From Melanocharis versteri (Eukaryota > Chordata > Aves > Passeriformes > Melanocharitidae), in assembly GCA_013397845.1 (NCBI GenBank), contig VZTG01006785.1:1025132-1089131 (forward strand): a DNA stretch of 64,000 bases. Reading direction: 5' to 3'. Positions within the stretch are counted from its first letter, which is position 1; each line of letters starts with the position of its first letter. Shown in pieces: positions 41,734 through 53,400 of the stretch. Under the pieces are notes generated by a model. That model had not been told where the DNA came from. It did not search any database and was given only the letters and a program-made list of their open reading frames with translations. Position numbers and translations under genes: made by a program.

Positions 41734-44700
41734 GGGTTACAATTGTATTTATGAGAGTTTAATAAACAGTGTTTGCTTAGACTCTGTGTATGTAAGCCCA
41801 TGGAGCGCTTGTTACGAAGTTGGCACAAGCGAAAAGAGCAAGGTGCTTTTCAGGAGTTGTGCCTCTGGATGTGCAGTGCTTCAGACAAGTGCTGTCTCCC
41901 TTTGATCTGAGGGAGGGGGTACAGGGCTGTCAGAGCTTTATTACGGCCTGAAAAGCACCAAGTACATTTCTGGGTCCTCCATTTAGTTTTCCTCCATGCT
42001 TGTCTTTTCTGTTTGATAAGCTAGGCTGCAACCAACTCAAGTCTCCCGTGTCAAATTCCTGTTAGCGCTTTGCAGTTCTGCTGAGAATGTGCTCAGATCC
42101 AGGGCTCAGTGCATTTATTCACTCGTCCAACAGCATGATGGTAATGGTGAAAAAATCCTCCTTGGAGGAGCACCTCATGTGGGATCAGTGCGGAGAGAGG
42201 GGCTGCTCTGCTGTCTCAGCTGGGAAGCGTTTAATAGACCTGAAACAAGGTGTTAGGCTGTTATTTCTTTGTTCCTGCTTCTTTGAGGACCATCATTCAT
42301 CGGGAGGTTGCAAACTGAGCTCTTGAAACAGCTGCTGTTGGAATATTGTTTGCCAGTTGGTAAATTAAGAGATGTGCAGATTTCCAGCTATTGAATTTCT
42401 TCTCTGTTCTTGTTTTGAGTAGCTACAATATTGTTAGAAATTCTCTAACAAATACAGATGCAGCTCTCTTTCAACTAAAGCATCAAAGAAAATGAGCTCC
42501 TCTGATACATCTCACACAAGTTTTTGTTTCAGCTCCTCTCATACACTCCTGTCAAAAAGATGCCAGACATTATTTAGATCCTGCTAAGAGAAGAGGCGCC
42601 AGCTGTTGTGAACAGCAGAGGTGTTAGGTTTGCAAAACATTGCTATGACCAATTGTGCATTTCCTTTAGAGAAGGCCACCTTTTTGGAACAAGAAAAAGT
42701 CCAATATATTTCTGTGCAATCTTAGTTTTTGCAAAAATAAACAAATATTTGTGTGAGTTTGGAGAGTATCTTAAAGGGGGTGGGAAGTTTTAGACTGGAA
42801 GTGGAATGAGAATATTTTTTATAGATGGCAATTAACATATATAAAAACATATGTCATGGTATAGCTTTTTAATCACTTTTTAATTGCATTGAAATTAAGT
42901 CATCTTTATCCTGAAATTAATGTGTTCTGTTCCTACCCATTTCTCATGCTCTTTGTCACTGCTGTTTAGGTCTCCAGGGGCACTCTCCTTGTGTTGTTTC
43001 ATAATGCTGTTATTCACGTACAGGAACTGTCACCAAAAGTCAGTGTTGGCTGGGAGCTGCAGAGATGCTGCTGCTGCTTTCCTCTGGAAGCAGGATGGAT
43101 GGCAACTGCAGTACCTCAAATGTGATTTAACATTTCTTTGGGTTTATTACTTCGTGAATGGCAGGCAGCGTGGTGTGTTAAAGGTTTCTTACGCAGCCAG
43201 CCATCTGTTTTGTAAGATGTTGTTTGTCTTGTGCAATGTACAACTTGGCAAATACAGATGCCATGGGATGAACGGAGGAATGACACGGGCTTCTTTTTCT
43301 CCCACTGATGCTCCTTGGGAGACAGCTCACACCCAGGGCATGGTTGCAGACATCTCTGCATCCCACACTCTGGTCAGACAGCCTCTGCTCAGGGTCTCCT
43401 GTCCCTAGAGGAGCCAAGGTCACCCTTGCTCTGCCCTGCTCCACTGCATATACATCGTGCCTGGGAAGTCCACAGCTCCTGCAATTAATGGGTTAATGAG
43501 GATTGAGCAAACACCCTGCATTGAACACACCTGGCTCTGTGTTTGTGGTCCAAACCCTCCACCTGTGGGTAGTTACAGACTGTCTGCAACTCAGAGGAGA
43601 GCTCCTCCTAAAATATCCTGACAGAGTTGAGTAGTACCAGGCCTGAAATAGGGATGGTGTGTTACTCATTTGTGCCTTAAAGGAGCAGGACAGGCATGTG
43701 GAAAGTAAAGAGAGGGAAGGTTGCACCTTGTGTTTTAGTTGGATTTTGCATGAGTGGTGTAGCTATATTTACCTTTTTCGTGCTATGCCTCTCTGCGAGG
43801 CTCCATAGTGTATCTAAAGGGTATTTTGCCTGACATCAGTTTTGGCACTATCCTGGTCCTTGTATACCAAATGAACATCTGATCTACTTTTGATAAGAAA
43901 GAAATCTGTTCTGATTAGATATTTCCCTGTCAAGATAGCTCCATCCAGTAGATCCAGGCTATCTATTGAGGTCAGAAATTGAGTGTGCCGCTGCACATCT
44001 GGTGAGGTGTCGTGCTGGCTGCCTGCCCTGGTGCCAGCCTGACGGCTCCGTCAGCTCAGCTTATGTCGGTGCACAGGCGACTGATTTGACACATATTAAA
44101 TGTGTTAATTAAATGGTGGGCCAGCATGTGTTTAAAAGAACTCTCACCAAATTGATGATGTGTAGAAAAATACCTTTGAAGGAGCACCTGTGTCACTTCC
44201 CAGGTGTATTTTAGAGTAACTTCTCTGCTGATGTGCTGTTGGGGGAAAAGAATACTATTTTCTTACTCAGCCATTGGAGGTTCAGTCTATTACTGTTCTC
44301 TTTGCTTGGCAGTGGATTGGATTTCTCCAGAGAGGAAATTAGATTTTTCCTTCCCTTTCACTCTGTCTCTGTCCTGTGCTTTCATCAATTGGCAGTGTGT
44401 GTGATAACCTTTACTTCCACGAGTTACTTCATTTGCTGTTCCCTAATAAACTGTATTTACACGTGATGCTGCTTTCCTTCTGGTGACAGCAAAGGCAATC
44501 AAGATGATGTTCTCCTTGTCTAAATTCATCCAGGAGTGCGTGCTGGCTTAGCCTGGGCCATTTCAGCCAGGACTGAATAAGAAGTGTGCTAACTGAGAGA
44601 TGAGAAGTGTATGTAGCCCATGGGTAGGGCTTGCAGCTCTTAGAAGTTTGTATCTAGTAACCAAGGGGAAATTTGTGTATATAAGCAGATATGCTGGATT

Positions 44701-45829
44701 TTATTTTCCTGTCCCCCTTGCAGCCAGCTGCAAACTTGTCTTGCAGTTATTGATAGTTTTTGGTGCAATTTTATCTGGTCAGCTAGCCAAAAGCTAGCTT
44801 GGGGGCTGTGTCATTGGAGGAGTATCCAGCGAGATGATTTGTTTACAGCAGAGGGCAAATCCCACAGAGAGTGTTGAAGGAAGACAAGGTCCCAGAGGTT
44901 TGAGAGATCTTGGTGGGAATTAGGAAACACAGCAGCAGCAGGGACAGGGTCACCTCCCAGCAGTCTTCAAGATCACTGTGACGGAGGTGGCAGAGCTCGT
45001 CGTGCCAAAAGGGTGACCTCAGGGAGCATGGAGGTAGTGGGACGTGCTGGAGGTGCTGAACAGCTTGGGAAGCTAAATGCTCTTAGAGGTTCTTTTCTTT
45101 CCTTTTGTGCTCCGATGAAAAGCAGAATCCAAATGCAAAATTCTTTCTCAGGGTCACATCCTGCGCTTGACTTTTGGCTGAGCAGAGCAACTACTGGGGC
45201 TGAGGCGAACACAGGCCTGCTGCTGTAGGATGTTACTGCCACTGGGAATTTCTGGTGTCCTACATCTTACACCTAAAACTATGTTGCTAGAGTATTCTTC
45301 TCAAATTGAGTGTTTTTCACCTGAGTCTCATTATTTTCCTCCCTTTTTGAGCAGAAGAACATCTTAGAGGGGTGCTTAGATGGAAGGAGTTAAGAGTATT
45401 GGGTGTGCAGTAATATGGGGGAAACTGTCAGAAATTGGGGGATTTTGTTTGGGTTTTTTTTAATATAATGTGAAACTGTGGATGTGAATCTAGAATCAGA
45501 CTGTCTCCTTGGGGGTTTTTTTTCAGTGTGAATGCTGTTGGCCAGACTTCAGGTGCTTTGTCTTGGCCAATTTCTCCAAGGGATACTCCTATATAATTAC
45601 AGTCTTGGTGGCTCACAGATGGAAACTGGGCAGGGAGAGAAAACTGGAAATGCACAAAAAGCTGCTACCTTGTGGTTTCAGCTGGAGCTAACACTTGGGC
45701 TGCGGAACAAGAATTGCTTTGTGTTTTGGGTCTGGAGATGGACGAATGAATGCTTAGAGAGTTGTTCAGGCAGTGCAATGTAGCCTCTTTTTCCTTTTGA
45801 TAAGCTATTTGCAAATGACTTGACTTCTT

Positions 45830-46591
45830 TATTTTTTTCTTTAAATAAAAGTATTTGCCTTTCATCCTTGTGCAAATATTCTGAGAATAAATGTCAGCCT
45901 TTTAAGACAAAAGAGAGGGTTTCTGAAATCTGAAACAGATCGTTACCAGTGTGCAAGTGTGAGATCAAGAGAGAAAGGACAGGATGTGGCTCTTAATCCC
46001 TCCATGGCAGTGGCAGCTTGCCTGGTGGGATTTGGAGGAGGTGGGCTGTGCAGGGCCATGCTCTGTGGCAACATGAGCTGATGTTAACCTAGTGATACTG
46101 CGGTTCTTCCCAGTCTCCTGTCTGTATGTTCATAGACTGCTCCTTCCACAGCTGCAGGTGGAGAGCACAGGAGAGAAAAGCCAGCTGGAAAAAGGAGAGG
46201 ACAGCATTTCAGATGTCAGGCTATGGCATACTTAGGTGCTTCTATCCCAATTTCCCATCTTCTTTTCAGGAGACATTGCCTGAAAAACTGTTGTAAAGGA
46301 TACCAGCCCAGTTTGTCCCTCCCAGTGCCAGGGAGAGAAGCTGTTGGCAAAGACAATTTGCCCTTTCTGATGTAAAGTCCTTGTACCTCTTGTCACCCGT
46401 GCTGTTACATTCGAATGGGTTAAGCTGCTGTCTGACCTGTGGTTTTACCAGCCTCTCTCTGCCGATGCCCAGGGCAGTGACCTCCTGCCCAAGGCAGTGG
46501 GACTGAGCCGTCGGGGCGCTGCAGAGGCTCTTCAGTAGCTCCCTCACTCACAGCCCAGCAAGCCTGAGTGCTCGTGGGCATAACATGTCTG
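45830..46591 (+). repeat. 762-bp direct duplication, copy 1
   Basis: Starts TATTTTTTTCTTTAAATAAA and ends TAACATGTCTG directly before the N at 46592. The same 762 bp recurs at 46593-47354, offset by exactly 763, with 11 substitutions and no indels by my alignment. The substitutions fall at 45924, 46020, 46242, 46249, 46270, 46292, 46308, 46327, 46338, 46346 and 46370. The copy has no recognisable gene or transposon features. Confidence 0.95.
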
Positions 46592-46592
46592 N
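46592..46592. other. Single-N assembly gap
   Basis: The only ambiguous base noticed in the window. It lies exactly at the junction between the two 762-bp copies, so it marks a join of uncertain size or order, not one unread base. Confidence 0.9.
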
Positions 46593-47354
46593 TATTTTTT
46601 TCTTTAAATAAAAGTATTTGCCTTTCATCCTTGTGCAAATATTCTGAGAATAAATGTCAGCCTTTTAAGACAAAAGAGAGGGTTTCCGAAATCTGAAACA
46701 GATCGTTACCAGTGTGCAAGTGTGAGATCAAGAGAGAAAGGACAGGATGTGGCTCTTAATCCCTCCATGGCAGTGGCAGCTTTCCTGGTGGGATTTGGAG
46801 GAGGTGGGCTGTGCAGGGCCATGCTCTGTGGCAACATGAGCTGATGTTAACCTAGTGATACTGCGGTTCTTCCCAGTCTCCTGTCTGTATGTTCATAGAC
46901 TGCTCCTTCCACAGCTGCAGGTGGAGAGCACAGGAGAGAAAAGCCAGCTGGAAAAAGGAGAGGACAGCATTTCAGATGTCAGGCTATGGCATACTTAGGT
47001 GCTTTTATCCCTATTTCCCATCTTCTTTTCAGAAGACATTGCCTGAAAAACTGTCGTAAAGGATACCAGCTCAGTTTGTCCCTCCCAGTCCCAGGGAGAG
47101 CAGCTGTTAGCAAAGACAATTTGCCCTTTCTGGTGTAAAGTCCTTGTACCTCTTGTCACCCGTGCTGTTACATTCGAATGGGTTAAGCTGCTGTCTGACC
47201 TGTGGTTTTACCAGCCTCTCTCTGCCGATGCCCAGGGCAGTGACCTCCTGCCCAAGGCAGTGGGACTGAGCCGTCGGGGCGCTGCAGAGGCTCTTCAGTA
47301 GCTCCCTCACTCACAGCCCAGCAAGCCTGAGTGCTCGTGGGCATAACATGTCTG
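46593..47354 (+). repeat. 762-bp direct duplication, copy 2
   Basis: Collinear with 45830-46591 from the first base after the N to TAACATGTCTG, then continues into unique sequence (GCCCCAGG). Nine of the 11 differences from copy 1 map to one 129-bp stretch (copy-1 positions 46242-46370). The last 221 bp of the copies are identical. Abrupt ends at the N, with no inserted sequence between copies, favour two versions of one locus laid end to end. Confidence 0.95.
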
Positions 47355-50328
47355 GCCCCAGGACCTGGTTTCCACATTTCCCAGCCAGAGGTGCAATATG
47401 CTGTGCAATGAGTCTCATGTGTTCGGTGTCTGGTGCCTGGGATGCCCGTGGGGCCCAGATCTGGATCACACCTGCGGTAAGAGGCTGCCCTCAGGCTGAG
47501 TTGTGCTTGCAGCGTGTGGAGCGGTTTTGCCTCAGGGGTTGTCTGGGTCCAGCTTCTGTTTGTCGCTGTTGCTGAGTGCCTGTTGACTGTGAGAGAGTCT
47601 GTCCCAAGTGTCCTGAGCATGCCTGATTTCACTGCCCGAGTACTGCAGGACTGCTTTGCATGCGGGTTTCAACTTGCCCATACGATCACTTGCCCGGGAC
47701 TTAAGGAAATTAGGTCTCTGAGTTGGATCTGCTGCTCTGACTGAGCTGCATAGAGTAGGAATGCTGGGCAAGGAAGCAAAGTCCTTTACATGCATGTCTC
47801 CTTGCCCACACAAAATTTTCCAAGTAGAGCAAATGGATGTGTCTGGGAGTTTTTGATATTGATGATATTTTCCATGATTAGTGTGTATGACAAGGGTTTG
47901 CACCATGCTCCGCAAAGTATTGACATGGAAACTTTTTCATTGATTCGGGGAGTTGGAGCTTGCTTGCTCAATTTGCTGTGCATGGGTAAAGCTGATCTCA
48001 GTCTTGTACTGATTTTGTCTGAGTTGGTTGTTTTTCCATGTGAACTGGGTGGAAATTGCTGCAGCCGCAGGGGTCTCGTGCCTGGGTGCATCGAGCCCCC
48101 AGTGTGAGCATCAGCTGGGAGCCTTTCCTGCTGCTTGGGCAGAGCTGCTGCCGAGGGTGGCTTTGCTGCAGGGGTGGGAAAGGGTTGACTGATAGACGCT
48201 TGCTAAAAACTGCAGTGCTGAATCTTCTATCGTATGAAATTGAAGCCAGATATGTTGGAAAGTCAGTAGGCTGTCCTAATACGTAGAACATTTCAGCAGA
48301 GATGTGGTATTTCGTATGCTGCTGCTGTTGCTGGAAAGTCACGCTCACCCAGCTACAGCAGGGATTATTTTTTTTTGTCATCTCCAGCTTTTTTAGAGGA
48401 AAGGACAGAAATTGATCATTTGCATGTGATAATCCAGAGAAGAAAATAGATGCTAAACAATCTCTGAAGCTATTTCCTTACTATACAATGAATAACTGCT
48501 ACATGTGGAGTTTTTTACTGTGCATCAGTGACTTAATAAAATATACTTTTATTATTTGGACACCTCTTCCTGACTTTAGAAAAAGTTGATATCTCGGTTA
48601 TTTTTATTTTTACCTGATACTAACCTGAGCAATGCAATTGAAATGCCAAAGCCTTACGTATCTAATGCAGACTTCCTGTTTCTATAGCAACAAAACTCGA
48701 CCTTGTACTTAATGAAAGAATATTGGAGTGTAACTGTGACTTTAAGGTTTAGAAAAACAAACAGAAGCACTTCACATTTGGAGATTAGAGAAATAAAACA
48801 GAAGTGACCTCTTTGCATAGAACAAAAAAAATTTCCTAGGCTTGGGATACTTCATTAGTAAGAATGAAACCATATTAATGTCATAAGGAGCTCTGTGTTT
48901 TAATCTTGTTTACCAAATTAAAATGTAAAAGCCTCTTATAGCATGTGAGAGTCTTTGAGGGCTTTTTCTCCCCCTTTTGTTTCGAAAGCTGCTGTGTTTG
49001 TGGTTAGGCTAATGAAAATTTGGGCTGCCTGACGACAGAGACATTTTCCTTTTGTATTGGCAAAAATCCATTGGTAGTTTTTATATTGGCTGAAAAGAAA
49101 GGGAGGAAAACGTGTGGTGTTTAATCCTACATTTGATCTACAAGCTAGTTCCTGGTCAGTTAGTTTAAATGTGTGTTACAGTGATAAATGCAAACTGCAG
49201 ATTAGAGAGTGAATGACAGAGTAGCTGTCATCTCTTCCTATTTTCTTACAGCTTTTCAGTTACTATTTTAATAACCACTGAATTCTAATTTAAAACACCC
49301 ATAGGAAACACCCCATAGAAAAGCAACAATGCTGACAGCAATATCACAAATATTTACAAGCCCCTTTCTGTATCAGCATTCCGATAAGTGCTACACAACA
49401 TTTGTGACAGATTTATTGAGCTAAAGTATTCGTCTGTGCAAGTAAGTGTGGTCATATGGCAAATATGAAATAGAGGCTTCTTTTGCAATCTTCCTGGTGA
49501 AAAAATTTCCCCGAGCCAGTCCAATTTTTGTGTTTGCTCCTTCTTCTGTGACTTTTTAAAGTTTTGTTGTTAGGCTGTGATTCTGATAAATTCATCTTCT
49601 GACTGAATAAAGATAGCCAGAATTCAGGGTTTAAGGAAACATTTTATCTACTGAACTGAGTTTTATCTACTCCCTTGTCACAAGACAGCTGAGGCAACCA
49701 AAGATGACAGTGATGGTGGTAAATTGCCCCACAGCAAAAGGAAGGATGGAGGGCAGGATGAGACAGATGGGAGGTTGGCTTGCTTGAAAGTTGATCAAGA
49801 TAAGCTATTGGGAAAAGCAAACCCAGAAACAACACGCTCAGCAAAATCCAGCTTGGAATTGGCTGAGTCGGAGCATATAAAGCTGTGGGCAGGTGGCATC
49901 CCGTATGAGCTGGGAGCCTGCATCCTGCTGAGAGCTGTGCTCTTCCGCCTCCCAGCAAACTGTTTGGAAAGGCAGGTGGTGTCTCTGAGAAGTGTGAAAA
50001 GGCATGACCCAAGATCTTTGTTTAAGTCCACATTCCCTTTTAAAAATAAACACCTTATTATTTGGTAAAATGCTTCTCTGGGCAGAGACTGAAGGAAATC
50101 TGGCAGTGAGGGTACAGCAGGTGTATGGAAGTTGCAATGTTTGCACCACAGACACCTGCTAATGGGCTTCTCTAGAGCCTAAATGTGGGAGGAAGCAAAA
50201 TTTATTTGATTCTGCATAGCTTTGACCAAAGTTCCTGAAGGACATGAACTCCCTGAAAGTTTCCTAGAGATGCTCTGGGGGTGTCTTTGCTGGTGGGGGG
50301 CTGATTCCCCATGTGCTCTGTGTTTCAG
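47355..50328. other. Stretch directly upstream of the first recognised exon
   Basis: GC-moderate to about 48200, then AT-rich to about 49650. An open frame without stops runs from about 49660 to 50068 on the + strand but has no recognised domain. A pyrimidine-rich acceptor precedes the exon at 50329. No transposon or RNA gene was recognised. Confidence 0.5.
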
Positions 50329-50497
50329 GGATAGAGCTCTGTCCTCCCGGGCACCGGTTCATGATCACCATGGTGGCGAGCTTCATCGAGATGGCAGGGC
50401 AGTTCCTCATGCCGGGGCTGGCTGCCCTCTGCAGGGACTGGCAGGTCCTCCAGGCGGTCATCATCTGTCCCTTCCTGCTGATGCTCTTCTACTGGGT
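50329..50497 (+). CDS. SLC22A23: SLC22A23 internal exon (TM5-TM6 region)
   Basis: This exon belongs to a membrane transporter of the SLC22 branch of the major facilitator superfamily; SLC22A23 is an orphan member with no settled substrate. It is 169 nt: two bases completing a split codon, 55 full codons starting IELCPPGHRF, and two bases (GT) of the next codon. Visible segments are a short loop with CPPGHR, a hydrophobic helix MITMVASFIEMAGQFLMPGL (TM5-like), a CRDWQ turn, and a second helix VLQAVIICPFLLMLFYW (TM6-like). These match the human protein closely as I remember it. The acceptor is a pyrimidine-rich run ending in TTTCAG and the donor is GTAAGT. Joining to the exon at 55956 restores YWVIFPESLRWL in frame. 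A Glu at 50388-50390 inside the first helix is unusual. SLC22A17 is the nearest alternative but fits less well. The exon number (about 4) is inferred from the usual SLC22 gene structure. Confidence 0.93.
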
Positions 50498-53400
50498 GTA
50501 AGTATTTCCTCCTCCTGCCAGGTCAAAGAACACGAGCTCCTGATGCTGGACTTGGGAGATGCTCCGCTGTCAGGAAGTGTGTGAGCTTCACAATACATGT
50601 GAGCCTTTCCCTCTGTTCTTCCATTCACCTTGTGCAAAGGCTTGACTTTGAAATAAGAAAGAATCACTTCATAATCTGCTGTAGCATGCACATATGCTAC
50701 ATCCTGCAACACGGTGGGCACTTGGGAGATAATCCCCCTTCACTGAGGTAAAGTTGTACTTTGTTATTATTCTGCCTGTCACTTCCCCTTTTAAGACTAA
50801 AATAGTTCTTGAGGGGATGCATCCCAACCTAGCTGTTGTCAGACTGTGACTGCGTGGCTATATTTTTCCTTAATACCTATGTTCTGATTCTGGACTGACA
50901 CTGTTGGTTTTTTTTGATCCAAGAAAAGTTACAAATAACATCTGTCAGCCCTGGAACAAGCACACTTGGATGTTTTGTGTGCGTGAGGTAGTCAGCCCTG
51001 AACTAGACTTGATTTTGCCCAAATTAGCACATGCTATGCTGAAGTCTGGGTGGCTGCTGTGTGCCAGGCAGTAGCTCAGGATTGTTTCTCCAAGGAATTC
51101 CCCACTCCCAACTGATCCCACTCCTCTCTGCCTGTGGCACTGTAGTATTGGTACAGCCATCCTGAGAGAAGTAGGATGGCTTTCACCTTGGGAATAGTGC
51201 CGGGTCCATCTGCACCAAGACTTTATAAACATTCCAAAAAGTCTTTCTTTGTTGTTCTGTCTTAATAGTGACACGCAGTGGTGGCATAAGACAACAGAGG
51301 CTTATGAGAGCGGTGTTGTACAAAACCATAACCATGAGAACATGCTAGATCATTAATTTTAAATACAACACTAACAAGTCCAAAATATTCAGTTGTTGTA
51401 CACTGAGAAAAATGAGGAAAAAGGCCACTACTCTGTGCAGGACCAAGCTTGTTATGTACCATGGTGAGCCAGGCTGCTACTTGTAATGCCTGACAAGTTA
51501 CAGCGTGTAAAAACTTGTAACAGTATGTAACAGTTATATTTTTTTATTAACTTGTTACGGAGCCCTCCTGTGTTGAGGGTGGTAACCCTCAGTGGGGATT
51601 TCACTGCTTATTCCCGAGGTAGATATGCCTCGGCATGGGCAAAATGCAGCACTCGGGAGAGTTATGAATCCCTTGCAAGATAATGGCAGCGGAGGCAGGG
51701 GGGTTACCCCTGTACTCCAACATACAACATTTAAATAGCCTCATCTTCTCAGTGTAAATCTTGATGAATTATGAAGAGCGTTTTTGTTAATCTGTGGTGC
51801 TGTTCTCCCCTCCCTTATCTGCTCTATGTTAGAGACGTGCTGATCTGCTCCAAAGCTTCCTGTAGTAATGCCTGCCAGCTGAAATACCTGATGCCCACCA
51901 CTGGATAAAACACAGTATCAAGCAGAATATTTACAGATACTTGTGTCCAAAAGGATGGTACAGTAGTATGGAGATGCCTAATTAACACAGGGGGTGGTGT
52001 GGAGAGCAGGCATCCCTCAGCAGTCTCCTGGAGGCCACACATTTTCCAGGTGGTTTTGGCTGGGTCTTGTGCATTCCTGTTGAGAGGTCATTCCTGAGTG
52101 ACATTGAAAGTGACAGGAAATGCTGAAAATTATTTTGTAATCTACAAGAACTCTGTGGCTTTTTCGCTGGGCAGGGCAGGCAAACCAAGCAAATAAGTCC
52201 CTCTTATATACTGTGGGACATAGCAGCTTGACAAATAGTGGTAATAGCCAGAGGATCAGGATTTATGCAGCCCTGAGTTTTTGCATTTGCAGAAATGAAC
52301 CTTGGTTGAGATGCCTCTTTAATTATATTGTCAGTACAGTATGTGCTTTTCTCTTAGGCTTTTTGCTTCCATCTGTTGCATATTCTCTGGGAAGCGTTAC
52401 CATTTTATTGCCTCTTTCTTCCCTTCTGAACGGAACGTGGACCCGCAGCATGTGTTACAGATAAAGGAAGAAAACTAACTGATTGGTAATAAAAGAAGAA
52501 CTGGAAAACTGCACTGCTTGTTAATTTCCCATCACGTACCCAAAGCAGTGAGTCCGATGACAGATACTGCAATAGCCCCTGAACTGCCTCCTCCTTCCTC
52601 TGTACTCTCTTTACTTCCATCTCCTGCTGTGAGAGTGCTGTTTGCCCCTCCAGGCTGGGGCTGAGCCCTCTTCCCACTTGTGGTTTTGATCTTCTGTTGG
52701 CCCCATGCACATGGCAGGCTGCACAGTCCCCAGGAGGTGCCTGGCTGAGGGGGTTGGGAAGCTGGGCGTGGAGGGAGGGAAAGGGAGAGGCAGCACATTT
52801 GTCTAGGAGGGGTGGGCAGATGGGCTTGGATACAAAGGTATGGAGCAGATGCCACTGCTGGGCTCTTAGGTCATTCTGGAAGGGCAGAAAGGCACCCGTG
52901 TAAGCCAGACGTGGGCACAGGGGTTTGTGACAAGCGTATAAAGACAGGTTAATAGAAGTTAGACTCCTTTCAAGGGGGTGTGTGTATTAGAGCCATAAGG
53001 GAAGGGGAGCTCCATTTATACAGAGACCTTTTTTCCTCCCCCTTAGACAAAGGAAGCTCCAGACAGGACGATGCTGTGAGTGTCAGCAAAGGTATCAAAA
53101 ATTTGAAATAAACTTCTGCTTCACCCTAACCAAAACTGAAGAAATGGGAAGGGGTGGCTGGTTCTTTTCTGGTGCTTTTAGATAGGATTTACTCACACCA
53201 AGACACGAAGTTGCAATAACTGGGCTTGTTGACCTGAGGCAGACCCCTAATTGACAACGCATTACAACCTTCCATGGGTATCCATTTTCCATCCATCTGC
53301 ACAGACTCACAGCTCTCCTTCCAGCTACATGTGGTACCTTCCTGGGCTTTGTCTGTCAAGGATTCTTCTCTCCTCTTAGGATTCCTCAAACTTAAGATCT

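Larger units (their letters stand above)
33711..45829. other. Stretch with no supported gene
   Basis: Holds an A/C-rich tract at about 33880-33925, short T- and A-homopolymer runs, and a TA/TG-rich patch at 41671-41733. A 160-codon open frame at 39556-40038 begins with GTG rather than ATG and has no recognised domain. No splice-bounded exon or transposon was recognised. Confidence 0.5.
1..50328 (+). other. SLC22A23: Non-coding sequence upstream of the first recognised exon, probably SLC22A23 intron
   Basis: The right end is a splice acceptor (TGTGTTTCAG). In the usual SLC22 gene plan the preceding exons encode TM2 (with a WDLVCD-like start) and TM3-TM4 (with an FEGFCLAG-like stretch). Searches by eye for either found no match, and no GC-rich first exon or strong CpG island was seen. 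The simplest reading is one intron longer than 50 kb. It remains possible that one or two of the short upstream exons lie here unnoticed, or that the far left is intergenic. Confidence 0.55.

Noticed and set aside
46420..46638. Minus-strand open frame spanning the N
   Set aside because: It exists only because the two duplicate copies are joined at the N. It is an artefact of the join.
48951..48968. A frame reading V-F-E-G-F-F, like the FEGFCLAG stretch expected in the TM3-TM4 exon
   Set aside because: The match stops after FEGF, the flanking residues do not fit, and the expected LYAL end and splice donor are absent.
49345..49470. Possible MIR-like SINE remnant (ATTTACAAGC...TAAGTGCTACACAA)
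   Set aside because: Similarity to the MIR core is too weak and scattered to support by eye.
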